This document shows positions 38,801 to 47,745 of a DNA stretch of 64,000 bases, piece after piece. A model generated the notes under the pieces. It saw nothing but the letters and a program-made list of their open reading frames with translations. It was not told the DNA's origin and searched no databases. The first letter of the stretch is position 1, and each line of letters begins with the position of its first letter. Made by a program: the position numbers and the translations under genes. This stretch comes from Pseudomonas sp. WS 5079 (GTDB lineage: Bacteria > Pseudomonadota > Gammaproteobacteria > Pseudomonadales > Pseudomonadaceae), in contig NZ_JAAQWN010000003.1 in the NCBI RefSeq assembly GCF_012985465.1, forward strand, positions 310,001 through 374,000. The letters run 5' to 3'.

Positions 38801-39813
38801 GCACGGCTGTAGCGCGGGTGCAGGGCCGACAGCTTGATGGAGATGCCCGGGCCTTCATAAATCCCACGGCCGTGAGAGGCTTTGCCGATGGAGTGAATGG
38901 CTTGTTCGTACGAGGCCAGGTACTTCTGTGCATCGTGTTCGGTCAGTGCAGCTTCACCGAGCATGTCGTAGGAATAGCGGAAGCCCTTGGCTTCGAACTT
39001 GCTTGCGTTGGCCAGGGCTTCGGCGATGGTTTCGCCGGTGACGAACTGTTCGCCCATCAGGCGCATGGCCATGTCGACGCCCTTGCGGATCATCGGCTCG
39101 CCGCTCTTGCCGATGATGCGGCTCAGGGAGGAGGTCAGGCCGGCCTCGTTGTGGGTGGCGACCAGTTTGCCGGTCAGCAGCAGGCCCCAGGTGGCGGCGT
39201 TGACGAACAGCGACGGGCTGTTGCCCAGGTGCGGCTGCCAGTTGCCCGTGCTGATCTTGTCGCGGATCAGCGCGTCACGGGTGCCCTTGTCAGGGATGCG
39301 CAGCAGCGCTTCGGCCAGGCACATCAGCGCCACGCCTTCCTGGGACGACAGGGAAAATTCCTGCAGCAGGCCCTGGACGATACCGGCACGGCCGCCGGCG
39401 CTCTTCTGGTTACGCAGTTTTTCGGCAATCGAGGCGGCCAGCTTGTTGGTGGCTTCGGCCATCTGGGCCGGCAGGCGGGCCTGCTCGATCAGCATCGGCA
39501 CCACTTCCGGCTCAGGGCGGCGGTAGGCGGCAGTGATCGAGGCACGCAGCACCGATTGCGGCAGGATGCTTTCGGCAAATTCGAGGAAGCACTGGTGGGC
39601 GTGGTCGTTCTGCACCTCACCGGCGTCGTCTGCGTCCTTGAGGCCCGAACCGTTGAGTTCGGTCAGGGTTGCACCACCCTCCAGTTTCTCCAGGTAATTG
39701 AAAATTGCCTGCTTGATCAGCCAGTGCGGCGTGCGATCAATGGAGGTCGCGGCGGCCTTCAGGCGTTCGCGGGTCGGGTCATCGAGTTTGACCCCAAGGG
39801 TGGTCGTAGCCAT
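35860..39813 (-). CDS. putA: Trifunctional proline utilisation protein PutA
   Basis: 1317 residues. The N-terminal ribbon-helix-helix DNA-binding domain (TTLGVKLDDPTRERLKAAAT, residues 3-47) makes it a repressor of put genes. The proline dehydrogenase domain (about 260-570) contains SIKLSALHPRYSRAQYERV and RLVKGAYWDSEIKRAQ. The P5C dehydrogenase domain (about 640-1100) has IAETGGQNAMIVDSSALTEQ and the catalytic Cys in SAGQRCSALRVL. A C-terminal capping domain follows. It converts proline to glutamate in two steps and moves to the membrane when reduced. The ATG at 39813 matches the family start. putP is divergent. Confidence 0.97.
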   Translation of the reverse strand: MATTTLGVKLDDPTRERLKAAATSIDRTPHWLIKQAIFNYLEKLEGGATLTELNGSGLKDADDAGEVQNDHAHQCFLEFAESILPQSVLRASITAAYRRPEPEVVPMLIEQARLPAQMAEATNKLAASIAEKLRNQKSAGGRAGIVQGLLQEFSLSSQEGVALMCLAEALLRIPDKGTRDALIRDKISTGNWQPHLGNSPSLFVNAATWGLLLTGKLVATHNEAGLTSSLSRIIGKSGEPMIRKGVDMAMRLMGEQFVTGETIAEALANASKFEAKGFRYSYDMLGEAALTEHDAQKYLASYEQAIHSIGKASHGRGIYEGPGISIKLSALHPRYSRAQYERVMDELYPRLLSLTLLAKQYDIGLNIDAEEADRLELSLDLLERLCFEPQLTGWNGIGFVIQAYQKRCPYVIDYVIDLARRSRHRLMIRLVKGAYWDSEIKRAQVEGLEGYPVYTRKVYTDVSYIACARKLLSVPEVIYPQFATHNAHTLSAIYHIAGQNYYPGQYEFQCLHGMGEPLYEQVVGKVSEGKLNRPCRVYAPVGTHETLLAYLVRRLLENGANTSFVNRIADQSISIQELVADPVASIEQMATLEGGFGLPHPRIPLPRDLYGSERANSAGIDLANEHRLASLSCALLATAHNNWKAAPMLGCASSNEAAVPVLNPSDLRDVVGHVQEATVEDVDNAIQCALNAAPIWQATPPAERAAILERAADLMEGEIQPLMGLLAREAGKTFANAIAEVREAVDFLRYYAVQARNDFTNDAHRPLGPVVCISPWNFPLAIFSGQVAAALAAGNPVLAKPAEQTPLVAAQAVRLLLEAGIPEGVLQLLPGQGESVGARLVGDDRVKGVMFTGSTEVARLLQRNVAGRLDAQGRPIPLIAETGGQNAMIVDSSALTEQVVIDVVSSAFDSAGQRCSALRVLCLQEDSADRVIEMLKGAMAECRLGNPERLSVDIGPVIDAEAKAGIEKHIQAMRDKGRTVYQVAIADSEEIKRGTFVMPTLIELESFDELQREIFGPVLHVVRYKRKEIDQLIGQINASGYGLTLGVHTRIDETIAKVIDNVHAGNVYVNRNIVGAVVGVQPFGGEGLSGTGPKAGGPLYLYRLLSTRPTDAIEQSFVRGDALAAPDVRLRDAMSQPLTALKTWAESNKFSDLGALCNQFAAQSQSGITRLLAGPTGERNSYAILPREHVLCLAEVEGDLLAQLAAVLAVGSSAVWPETDLTKALFPRLPKEVQAKIQRVADWTKDEVIFDAVLHHGDCDQLRGVCQQVAQRSGAIVGVNGLSSGETNIALERLVIERALSVNTAAAGGNASLMTIG

Positions 39814-40254
39814 ATTTTTATCCTCATGGGTGCCACTACTGCGTGGCATCAGCTGGCGGCAAGATTAGCTTTGCGCCGTACGAGGTGCAACCGGGTGCAA
39901 CCCATTTTCTTCAGGAAATCCGCACTGCTCGTCAGAATTCATTTTCACTCGACGGAATCGGCTTGCTGTTGGTGCATTTACTTCTGGATTTGGCTGTTCT
40001 TGCTCCGAAAAGGAGCAAAAAACTGCCATTTGCCGAAAAACGCCTACAGGTGCAACTAATTCTCAAGAAACTGGTTGCACCTTATTTGCTTTGTTGAATA
40101 GCATTCGCGGCCAAGGTGCAACCAATTGTAAAGTTCGGTTCATCGGCTGATGGCTTTCCTGGGGAAACGTCAGTCATAAATGCGCGGCATGCAGCTTCGT
40201 CTACAAGAGCTGACAGACCGCCGCTACATAAAAACAAAGCCAGGGCGTAACTCA
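39814..40254. promoter_or_regulatory. put control region with five PutA-type sites
   Basis: This 441-bp spacer lies between divergent putA and putP and has no convincing gene. GTTGCA/TGCAAC hexamers, the motif bound by the E. coli PutA ribbon-helix-helix domain, occur at 39886-39891, 39896-39901, 40051-40056, 40074-40079 and 40117-40122. The first two are direct repeats exactly 10 bp apart. The third and fourth form a 9-bp inverted repeat (AGGTGCAAC...GTTGCACCT). This fits autoregulation of putA and control of putP by PutA. Confidence 0.8.
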
Positions 40255-41739
40255 ATGAGCGTAAGTAATCCAACCCTGATCACATTTGTGATCTACATCG
40301 CCGCAATGGTGCTGATCGGTCTCATGGCCTATCGCTCCACCAATAACCTTTCCGATTACATCCTCGGTGGTCGCAGCCTCGGCAGCGTCGTTACCGCACT
40401 CTCGGCTGGCGCCTCGGATATGAGCGGCTGGTTGTTGATGGGCCTGCCGGGCGCCATCTACATGTCGGGCCTGTCGGAAAGCTGGATCGCCATCGGCCTG
40501 ATCGTCGGTGCTTACCTGAACTGGCTGTTTGTGGCCGGTCGCCTGCGCGTGCAGACCGAACACAACGGCGACGCCCTGACCCTGCCGGACTACTTCTCCA
40601 GCCGCTTTGAAGACAAAAGCGGCCTGCTGCGGATTATCTCGGCGGTAGTGATCCTGGTGTTCTTCACCATCTACTGCGCCTCCGGCATCGTCGCGGGTGC
40701 GCGTCTGTTCGAAAGCACCTTTGGCATGTCCTACGGGACTGCGCTGTGGGCCGGTGCTGCGGCGACGATTGCCTACACCTTCATCGGTGGTTTCCTGGCA
40801 GTGAGCTGGACAGATACCGTACAAGCCACGCTGATGATCTTCGCGTTGATTCTCACGCCAATCATCGTGCTGTTGGCCACCGGCGGTGTCGATACCACGT
40901 TCCTGGCTATCGAAGCGAACGATCCAACCAACTTCGACATGCTCAAAAACACCACCTTCATCGGCATCATCTCGCTGATGGGCTGGGGCCTGGGCTACTT
41001 CGGCCAGCCGCACATCCTCGCGCGGTTCATGGCGGCGGATTCGGTCAAGTCGATTGCCAATGCCCGTCGTATCTCCATGACCTGGATGATCCTGTGCCTG
41101 GCCGGCACCGTGGCGGTAGGCTTCTTCGGTATTGCCTACTTCTCGGCACACCCTGAAGTCGCCGGTCCCGTGACCGAAAACCCTGAGCGTGTGTTCATCG
41201 AACTGGCCAAGCTGCTGTTCAACCCGTGGATTGCTGGCGTGCTGCTGTCGGCCATCCTGGCTGCCGTGATGAGCACCCTGAGCTGCCAACTGCTGGTGTG
41301 CTCCAGCGCCCTGACCGAAGACTTCTACAAGGCTTTCCTGCGCAAGGGCGCGTCCCAGCTTGAGCTGGTATGGGTCGGCCGGATCATGGTGCTGGTAGTG
41401 GCGTTGATCGCGATCGCAATGGCCGCCAACCCGGAAAACCGCGTACTGGGCCTGGTGAGCTACGCCTGGGCCGGCTTCGGCGCTGCGTTCGGTCCTGTGG
41501 TGCTGATCTCGGTCCTGTGGAAAGGCATGACCCGCAACGGCGCACTGGCCGGGATCCTGGTCGGCGCGATCACCGTGATCGTGTGGAAACACTTCGAACT
41601 GCTGGGTCTGTACGAAATCATCCCAGGCTTCCTGTTCGCCAGCCTGGCGATCTACTTCGTGAGCAAGATGGGCGCCCCGACTGCCGGTATGGTTGAGCGC
41701 TTCACTGCTGCCGAGAAAGACTACAACCTCAACAAATGA
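40255..41739 (+). CDS. putP: Sodium/proline symporter
   Basis: 494 residues with about 13 membrane helices, SSF family. The start SNPTLITFVIYIAAMVLIGL matches PutP. GGRSLGSVVTALSAGASDMS contains the Na+/proline site residues of helix II, and FGQPHILARFMA is the family signature. It imports proline with Na+ for PutA to degrade. The ATG at 40255 has AGGGCG upstream; a longer ORF start at 40180 lies inside the control region and is not PutP-like. Regulation by PutA is likely through the shared spacer. Confidence 0.97.
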   Translation: MSVSNPTLITFVIYIAAMVLIGLMAYRSTNNLSDYILGGRSLGSVVTALSAGASDMSGWLLMGLPGAIYMSGLSESWIAIGLIVGAYLNWLFVAGRLRVQTEHNGDALTLPDYFSSRFEDKSGLLRIISAVVILVFFTIYCASGIVAGARLFESTFGMSYGTALWAGAAATIAYTFIGGFLAVSWTDTVQATLMIFALILTPIIVLLATGGVDTTFLAIEANDPTNFDMLKNTTFIGIISLMGWGLGYFGQPHILARFMAADSVKSIANARRISMTWMILCLAGTVAVGFFGIAYFSAHPEVAGPVTENPERVFIELAKLLFNPWIAGVLLSAILAAVMSTLSCQLLVCSSALTEDFYKAFLRKGASQLELVWVGRIMVLVVALIAIAMAANPENRVLGLVSYAWAGFGAAFGPVVLISVLWKGMTRNGALAGILVGAITVIVWKHFELLGLYEIIPGFLFASLAIYFVSKMGAPTAGMVERFTAAEKDYNLNK

Positions 41740-41773
41740 GGCGTTCGTATTGGCCTTGATGGCCAGGTGAACT

Positions 41774-41812
41774 GAAAAAGGCCCGCATCCTTGGATGGCG
41801 GGCCTTTTTTTG
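41774..41812 (+). terminator. Intrinsic terminator of putP
   Basis: A stem of AAAAAGGCCCGC(C)ATCC against GGATGGCGGGCC, with a single bulged base, is followed by seven T residues. It lies 36 bases after the putP stop. Confidence 0.92.
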
Positions 41813-41885
41813 TGTCGGGATTTACTGAAATTGCCTGTAGCGCACGCAGCCACGCCAGCCTTGCCTGGCTGCGTGCGCGGGTGAA

Positions 41886-43154
41886 TCAGGCGTTCAGTGA
41901 CTGTTGCAGGTCATCGAGCAGGTCTTCAATCGCCTCGATACCCACCGACAGGCGGATCATCTCCGGGCGTACCCCGGCCTTGGCTTGCTCGTCTTCGTTC
42001 ATCTGCCGGTGGGTGGTGGACGCCGGATGGCAGGCCAGGGATTTGGCATCGCCGATATTCACCAGGCGCTTGAAGATTTGCAGCGCATCGTAGAAACGCA
42101 CACCGGCCGCATAGCCGCCCTTGAGGCCGAAGGACAGGATCGCCGAGGGTTTGCCCTGCATGTACTTTTGCGCCAGGTGATGGTGCGGGTGATCCGGCAG
42201 GCCGGCGTAGCTGACCCATTCCACCTGCTCGTGGGCTTGCAGGAACTGCGCGACTTTCAGCGCGTTCTCGGTATGGCGCTCCATGCGCAGGGCCAGGGTT
42301 TCCAGGCCTTGCAGCAGCAGGAAGGCGTTCATTGGCGCCAAGGCTGCGCCGGTGTTGCGCAGCGGTACGGTGCGGGCACGGGCGATAAAGGCCGCCGGGC
42401 CGAATTTTTCGCTGTACACCACACCGTGGTAGGCCGGCTCCGGCTGGTTGAGGCCGGGGAATTTGTGCGGGTAGTCGGTCCAGGGGAAGGTGCCGCTGTC
42501 GACGATCACCCCGCCCAGGGAGTTGCCGTGGCCGCCGACATACTTGGTCAGGGAATGCACGACGATGTCCGCGCCGAACTGGATCGGCTTGCACAGGATC
42601 GGTGTGGCGACGGTGTTATCCACCATCAGCGGTACGCCACGGGCATGGGCGACGTCGGCCAGGGCCTGCAGGTCGACGATATTGCCGGCCGGGTTGCCGA
42701 TGCTTTCGCAGTACACCAGCTTGGTGTTGTCGTCGATCAGCTCGGCGATGGCCTCGGCCGAGTCATCACGGGCGAAGCGCACGTCCACGCCGAAGCTCGG
42801 CAGCAGGTGGGCGAACAGGGTGTAGGTGCCGCCGTACAACTGCGGGGTGGAGACGATATTGTCGCCGGCGCGGGTCAGGGCCTGGATGGCATAGTGGATC
42901 GCCGCGCTGCCCGCCGACACGGCCAGGGCCGCGATCCCGCCTTCCAGCGCCGCCATGCGCTGCTCCAGCACATCGTTGGTGGGGTTCATGATCCGTGTGT
43001 AGATGTTGCCGGGCACGTCGAGGTTGAACAGGTCGGCGCCGTGCTGGGCGTTATCGAACTCGAACGCGACGTTCTGGTAGATCGGCACGGCGACGGCCTT
43101 GGTGGTCGGGTCCGACTTGAAGCCGTGATGCAATGCGATTGTGGCGTCTTTCAT
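41886..43154 (-). CDS. metY: O-acetylhomoserine sulfhydrylase
   Basis: 422 residues of the Cys/Met-metabolism PLP family, in the longer MetY branch. The PLP lysine is in VVHSLTKYVGGHGNSLGG. Other motifs are NIYTRIMNPTNDVLEQRMAALEG (split here by position, residues 50-72), SAGSAAIHYAIQAL and DNTVATPILCKP. It makes homocysteine from O-acetylhomoserine and sulphide in the cytosol. O-succinylhomoserine sulfhydrylase (MetZ) is the nearest alternative, but the N-terminus and the roughly 420-residue length fit MetY. It is a single gene flanked by REP elements. Confidence 0.93.
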   Translation of the reverse strand: MKDATIALHHGFKSDPTTKAVAVPIYQNVAFEFDNAQHGADLFNLDVPGNIYTRIMNPTNDVLEQRMAALEGGIAALAVSAGSAAIHYAIQALTRAGDNIVSTPQLYGGTYTLFAHLLPSFGVDVRFARDDSAEAIAELIDDNTKLVYCESIGNPAGNIVDLQALADVAHARGVPLMVDNTVATPILCKPIQFGADIVVHSLTKYVGGHGNSLGGVIVDSGTFPWTDYPHKFPGLNQPEPAYHGVVYSEKFGPAAFIARARTVPLRNTGAALAPMNAFLLLQGLETLALRMERHTENALKVAQFLQAHEQVEWVSYAGLPDHPHHHLAQKYMQGKPSAILSFGLKGGYAAGVRFYDALQIFKRLVNIGDAKSLACHPASTTHRQMNEDEQAKAGVRPEMIRLSVGIEAIEDLLDDLQQSLNA

Positions 43155-43200
43155 GAGTGTTACTGACCTCCCTGGATTGCATGGGGCAGCCCCGGATAAG

Positions 43201-43287
43201 GTAGGAGCTGGCTTGCCTGCGATGGCATCAGCGCAGAGTACGGGTAATACCGCGTCGCCTGCATCGCGGGCAAGCCCGCTCGCACAT
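43201..43287. repeat. REP pair
   Basis: Inverted REP cores (GTAGGAGCTGGCTTGCCTGC and ATCGCGGGCAAGCCCGCTCG) lie between the divergent metY and rlmJ start codons. This is an unusual place, since REPs usually lie at 3' ends. Promoters for both genes must sit on either side of it. Confidence 0.82.
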
Positions 43288-43406
43288 AACTCGCTAGAAC
43301 GTTTTCGCTGCTGTTCCTACATTTGCGACATAAGCACCGCCCAGCATGCAGCCCTGCACCTTTGCCCGCGTAAAAGGTAAACTTCGCCCCCTGCGCAGGA
43401 GCAACC

Positions 43407-44243
43407 ATGAATTATCGTCACGCCTTTCACGCCGGCAACCATGCCGATGTCTTCAAACACCTGACCTTGACCCGCCTCATCGCCCTGATGTCGCGCAAGG
43501 AGCAGCCGTTTGCCTATCTCGACACCCACGCCGGGATTGGTCTGTACGACCTGCAAGGCGACCAGGCCAACCGCACCGGTGAATACCTGGAAGGCATCGC
43601 CCGCCTGTGGGGCGAGGCGGACCTGCCGGCGCTGACCGCCGACTACATGCAGGTGCTGCACGAGATGAACCCGGATGGCCAATTGCGCTATTACCCGGGT
43701 TCGCCAGAGCTGGCGCGGCGCCTGACCCGGCCCCAGGACCGCGTACTGCTCAACGAAAAACACCCCGAAGACGGTGTGTTGCTCAAGGACAACATGAAGG
43801 GCGATCGGCGTGTGAAGGTCCATCTGGGCGAAGGTTGGCACGTGCCACGGGCCTTGCTGCCGGTGCCGGAAAAGCGCGCGTTGATGCTGATCGACCCACC
43901 GTTCGAGCAACTCGACGAGATGCAGCGCTGCGCCGCCTCCCTCAAGGAAGCCGTGGGCCGCATGCGCCAGACGGTCGCCGCGATCTGGTACCCGGTGAAG
44001 GATCAGCGCATGTTGCGCCGCTTCTACCAGGACCTGGCCGGCACCGGCGCGCCGAAGCTGCTGCGTGTGGAATTGCTGGTGCATCCGCTGGACACGCCCA
44101 ACACCCTGACCGGCTCGGGCCTGGCGATTGCCAACCCGCCGTGGGGGCTGGAGGAGGAACTGCGTGAGCTGCTGCCGTGGCTGTCAAAGAAACTGGGGCA
44201 GACCCAGGGTGGCTGGCAGATGGATTGGTTGATCGCCGAATAA
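43407..44243 (+). CDS. rlmJ: 23S rRNA (adenine2030-N6)-methyltransferase
   Basis: 278 residues, formerly YhiR. The N-terminus NYRHAFHAGNHADVFKHLTL is diagnostic. The AdoMet motif is AYLDTHAGIGLYDL and the catalytic DPPF-type motif is ALMLIDPPFEQLDEM. It methylates A2030 of 23S rRNA. CAGGAG lies just before the ATG. It is a single gene, ending before a REP pair. Confidence 0.95.
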   Translation: MNYRHAFHAGNHADVFKHLTLTRLIALMSRKEQPFAYLDTHAGIGLYDLQGDQANRTGEYLEGIARLWGEADLPALTADYMQVLHEMNPDGQLRYYPGSPELARRLTRPQDRVLLNEKHPEDGVLLKDNMKGDRRVKVHLGEGWHVPRALLPVPEKRALMLIDPPFEQLDEMQRCAASLKEAVGRMRQTVAAIWYPVKDQRMLRRFYQDLAGTGAPKLLRVELLVHPLDTPNTLTGSGLAIANPPWGLEEELRELLPWLSKKLGQTQGGWQMDWLIAE

Positions 44244-44265
44244 CGGCATCGCTCTTTAGATTGCT

Positions 44266-44329
44266 ATCGCGGGCAAGCCCGCTCCCACATGGTTATGCGA
44301 TCCCATGTGGGAGCGGGCTTGCCCGCGAT
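44266..44329. repeat. Head-to-head REP pair with 27-bp perfect arms
   Basis: Arms at 44266-44292 and 44303-44329 are perfectly complementary over 27 bp, with a 10-base loop. They lie between the convergent rlmJ and msrA genes. This orientation is the reverse of most other pairs here: the GGGAGC ends point inwards. It can serve both 3' ends. Confidence 0.9.
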
Positions 44330-44339
44330 GCTTTTGAGG

Positions 44340-44987
44340 TCAGATCGGGCAGGTCACGCCAGTACCGCCGATCCCGCAGTAACCCTGCGGGTTCTTCGCC
44401 AGGTACTGCTGGTGGTAGGCCTCGGCGAAGTACACTGTTGGCGCCTGGTCGATTTGCGTGGTGATCTCGCCCAGGCCAGCCTTGGTCAGTTCTTCCTGAT
44501 AAGCCTGTGCACTGGCCTGCGCCGCGTCCAGTTGCTCAGGCGTGGTGGCATAGATCACCGAGCGATACTGGCTGCCGATATCATTGCCCTGGCGCATGCC
44601 CTGGGTCGGGTTGTGCAGTTCCCAGAACATCTTCAACAGGTCTTCGTACTTGAGCTTGGCCTGGTCATACACCACCAGCACCACTTCGCTATGGCCGGTC
44701 AGGCCCGAGCAGACTTCTTCATAGGTCGGGTTTGGCGTGAAGCCGCCGGCGTAGCCGACCACCGTGCTGACCACGCCGTCGCGCTGCCAGAACTTGCGCT
44801 CGGCGCCCCAGAAACAACCGAGGCCAAAGATCGCAAAGCCCACATCGTCCATAAACGGGCCCAGCAGCGGGTTACCGTTGACGAAGTGCGTCTCGGGCAG
44901 GTTCATCGGGGTTTCACGGCCAGGCAAGGCTTGTTCGGCAGTAGGCAGCACGTTTTTATTCACCAGGATTTCCGAGCGCAAGACCAT
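44340..44987 (-). CDS. msrA: Peptide methionine-(S)-S-oxide reductase A
   Basis: 215 residues. The catalytic Cys58 lies in [14 protein letters not shown], and the conserved [15 protein letters not shown] and [12 protein letters not shown] follow. A C-terminal recycling cysteine occurs in [11 protein letters not shown]. It repairs oxidised methionine in proteins. The N-terminal 45 residues before the domain match the long MsrA form of enterics and pseudomonads. Confidence 0.96.
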   Translation of the reverse strand: MVLRSEILVNKNVLPTAEQALPGRETPMNLPETHFVNGNPLLGPFMDDVGFAIFGLGCFWGAERKFWQRDGVVSTVVGYAGGFTPNPTYEEVCSGLTGHSEVVLVVYDQAKLKYEDLLKMFWELHNPTQGMRQGNDIGSQYRSVIYATTPEQLDAAQASAQAYQEELTKAGLGEITTQIDQAPTVYFAEAYHQQYLAKNPQGYCGIGGTGVTCPI

Positions 44988-45054
44988 GATCAGTCCTCTC
45001 GTCAGGTTGAGTTAACAGTTCAGACCACCAGTGTGCCCGAGTGTTACAGCGCTG

Positions 45055-47745
45055 TCAGGCGATTGGCCCGCGCGGATAGCGTTTGAGCTTCTCTAGCAAC
45101 TCGGAGCCGGGAATTGGCCGGTCGAACAGGTAGCCCTGGCCGACGTCGCACCGATGGCGGCGCAGGAACGCCAGTTGTTCGGCGGTCTCGATGCCTTCGG
45201 CGACCACCTTGAGCTTGAGGTTGTGCGCCATGGCGATCACTGCTGAGGTGATTTCCATGTCGTCCTGGTTGTCCGGGATCTCATGGATAAAGCTGCGGTC
45301 GATCTTGATGATGTCGATGGGGAATTTCTTCAGGTAACTGAGGGACGAGTAACCGGTGCCGAAATCATCCATGGCCAGGGTCAGGCCAAAGCTCTTCAAC
45401 TGGTCCAGTTGCAGGCGCGTGTCTTCGGTGGCTTCCAGCAGCAGGCCCTCGGTCAGCTCCAGCTCCAGCAGGTTGGCCGGCAGCTGTTCTTCCTTGAGGA
45501 TGCTGGCGATGGAGGCCACCAGGTCCGGGTCGGAAAACTGCTTGGGCGACAGGTTGATCGCCACCTGCAGGTTGCCCAGGCCGGCGGCGCTCAACTGCTT
45601 GCTCATGCGGCAGGCCTGGCGCGCGATCCATTTGCCGATGGGGATGATCAGGCCGGTCTCTTCGGCGACGCTGATGAACTGGTCCGGGCGGATCATGCCC
45701 TTTTCCGGGTGGTTCCAGCGTAGCAGCGCCTCCATGCCCAGCAGGCGCCCGCTGCGCAGGCACAGCTTGGGCTGGTAGAACACGTCCAGCTCGTTCTGGG
45801 TCAGGGCGCGGCGCAGGTTGTTTTCGACGAACAGTTTGTAACTGGCCTCGGCATTCAGGGCCTCGGTAAACACCTGTACCTGGTGCTTGCCGTTGGCCTT
45901 GGCCTTGTGCAGCGCCAGGCCGGCGTTGCGCATCAGGGTCTGCGGGTCGCGGCCATGCAGCGGCGCGCAGGCCAGGCCCACGGAGCCGGTGACGCTGATC
46001 AACTGGTTGTCGACGAACATCGGTTTGTCGAGGGTCATCAGCAACTGGCAGGCCATTTGCTGGCCGGCCTCAAGGTCGGCGTTGTCGAGCAGCACCGCAA
46101 ATTCGTTACTGGCAAAGCGTGCCAGGCTGCCACCGGCATTGAGGCTGTTGCGCAGGCGTCGGGCCAGGCTGATCAGCAGCTTGTCGCCGGTCTGGTGGCC
46201 GAGGCTGTCGTTGATCCGCTTGAAGTTGTCGATATCCACCAGCAGCAGGCTGATGGGCGCGTCGCTGTCGCGGGCGAAGCGTTCGTCGAGGTTGCGGATA
46301 AACGCCGGGCGGTTACCCAGGTTGGTCAGGTTGTCGGTGTAGGCCAGGCGCTCGATACGCTGCTGGGCCAGCTTGGTCTGGGTGATGTCTTCGTAGATGC
46401 CGATGTAGTGGGTCAGTTCGCGGTTGTCGCCATACACCTTGGAGATCGACAGCTGGCCCCAGTACGGTTCGAGGTTTTTGCGCCGGCTCTTGAACTCGCC
46501 CTGCCAACTGTTGCTCTTGGCAAGGCTGGAGGGTGCGTCGAACAGCAGTTCGCTGAGGTTTTCCAGGGCCGGCAACTGGGCCAGGCGATGGCCGTGGACT
46601 TCCTCGGTGCTGTACTGGGTGATCGCGGTGAAACTGGGGTTGACGTACTCCACCACGCCGTCGCAATTGACCAGCAGGAAGGCATTGGCACTTTGCTCCA
46701 CGGCGCGCTGGAACAGGTGCAGGGCGCTGGTGGCGGTGCGCCGGTTATGGTTGTTGATGACCTGGGCGAACTGGTCGGCCAATTCGCCGGCAAAGGCGAT
46801 TTCATCGGACAGCCAGTCCCGGGTGCCAGCGCTTTGTTCCAGGCACAGTACGCCCACCACCTGGCCATCGACGCGGATGCTGGCGTCGAGCATGGCGTGG
46901 ATGTCCATGGGCCGCAGGCTTTCGACCATGTCCCGGGTGCGCGGGTCGCGCATCGCATTGCCGGCATCGATGGCGCGGCAGCTCTGCAGGGCTTCGAGGT
47001 AGTCCGGGAAGCCACTGGCATCGATCGGCGCCGGCATATGGTGTTGCTGGTCGGCGCGATGAAACGCAGAGATCGGCACCAACTGCTGGCCTTCGAGGTT
47101 CCAGATGCTGGCGCAGTCGATCTGGTAGATGTCACAGGCACTGCGGGTGATCAGTTCGGCGGCTTCTTGCAGGGAGTTGTTGGTGCTGTAGCGCTGGCGG
47201 GCCAGCAGCAGGATCAGTTCCTGCTGGGCGCGCACCCGCTCCAGGTGCTGCAACTGCTCCTGTTGGGCGCGCTGGTTGAGCTCCAGGGCGATCTGCAGGC
47301 GGCTGTTCTGGTCTTCCAGGTCGGCGGCGGGCAGCGGCGCCAGGTTGCTGAATAAACCGTCCACCACCATCAGGTAGCCGCGCAGCAGGTGGCGATTGTG
47401 TTGCTTGTAGGCCTCGCCGACCTCCAGCAGGCTCAGCGGGCCGTCGTTGGTGTGTAGGGTGTAGCGCACCAGGTAATGGGGGCTGGTGGTCAGTTGCTGC
47501 TGGATCGTGTCGTGCAACTGATAGCGCGCCTGGGGTTCCATCAGGCTGGCGTAGGGCGAGCCGATCAGCGAGCACAGCTCTACTGCGGGCAAGCCGAATT
47601 GGCGTTCACAATTGGGGTCGAGGTACAGCAGCGCCCAGCTAGCCTCATTCAGCCGCTCGAAACGCAGCATACCGAGGCGCGAAGGCACCGGTAATTGCGT
47701 CACGACCTCGGCCGCCGTTCGGGCGACATCGGGTTGGCTTTTCAT
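45055..47745 (-). CDS. dipA: Cyclic-di-GMP phosphodiesterase DipA-like
   Basis: 896 residues: an N-terminal PAS-like region (about 20-130), GAF (about 180-335), PAS (about 345-455), GGDEF (about 470-630) and EAL (about 640-890). The cyclase motif is degenerate, FASNEF instead of GGDEF. The EAL domain keeps GMEALLRW, LELTEG, AMDDFGTGYSSLSYL and KIDRSF, so it should hydrolyse c-di-GMP. Domain order, length, the ASNEF motif and position between msrA and aceF match P. aeruginosa DipA (PA5017), which promotes biofilm dispersion. There are no membrane segments, so it is cytosolic. Confidence 0.88.
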   Translation of the reverse strand: MKSQPDVARTAAEVVTQLPVPSRLGMLRFERLNEASWALLYLDPNCERQFGLPAVELCSLIGSPYASLMEPQARYQLHDTIQQQLTTSPHYLVRYTLHTNDGPLSLLEVGEAYKQHNRHLLRGYLMVVDGLFSNLAPLPAADLEDQNSRLQIALELNQRAQQEQLQHLERVRAQQELILLLARQRYSTNNSLQEAAELITRSACDIYQIDCASIWNLEGQQLVPISAFHRADQQHHMPAPIDASGFPDYLEALQSCRAIDAGNAMRDPRTRDMVESLRPMDIHAMLDASIRVDGQVVGVLCLEQSAGTRDWLSDEIAFAGELADQFAQVINNHNRRTATSALHLFQRAVEQSANAFLLVNCDGVVEYVNPSFTAITQYSTEEVHGHRLAQLPALENLSELLFDAPSSLAKSNSWQGEFKSRRKNLEPYWGQLSISKVYGDNRELTHYIGIYEDITQTKLAQQRIERLAYTDNLTNLGNRPAFIRNLDERFARDSDAPISLLLVDIDNFKRINDSLGHQTGDKLLISLARRLRNSLNAGGSLARFASNEFAVLLDNADLEAGQQMACQLLMTLDKPMFVDNQLISVTGSVGLACAPLHGRDPQTLMRNAGLALHKAKANGKHQVQVFTEALNAEASYKLFVENNLRRALTQNELDVFYQPKLCLRSGRLLGMEALLRWNHPEKGMIRPDQFISVAEETGLIIPIGKWIARQACRMSKQLSAAGLGNLQVAINLSPKQFSDPDLVASIASILKEEQLPANLLELELTEGLLLEATEDTRLQLDQLKSFGLTLAMDDFGTGYSSLSYLKKFPIDIIKIDRSFIHEIPDNQDDMEITSAVIAMAHNLKLKVVAEGIETAEQLAFLRRHRCDVGQGYLFDRPIPGSELLEKLKRYPRGPIA

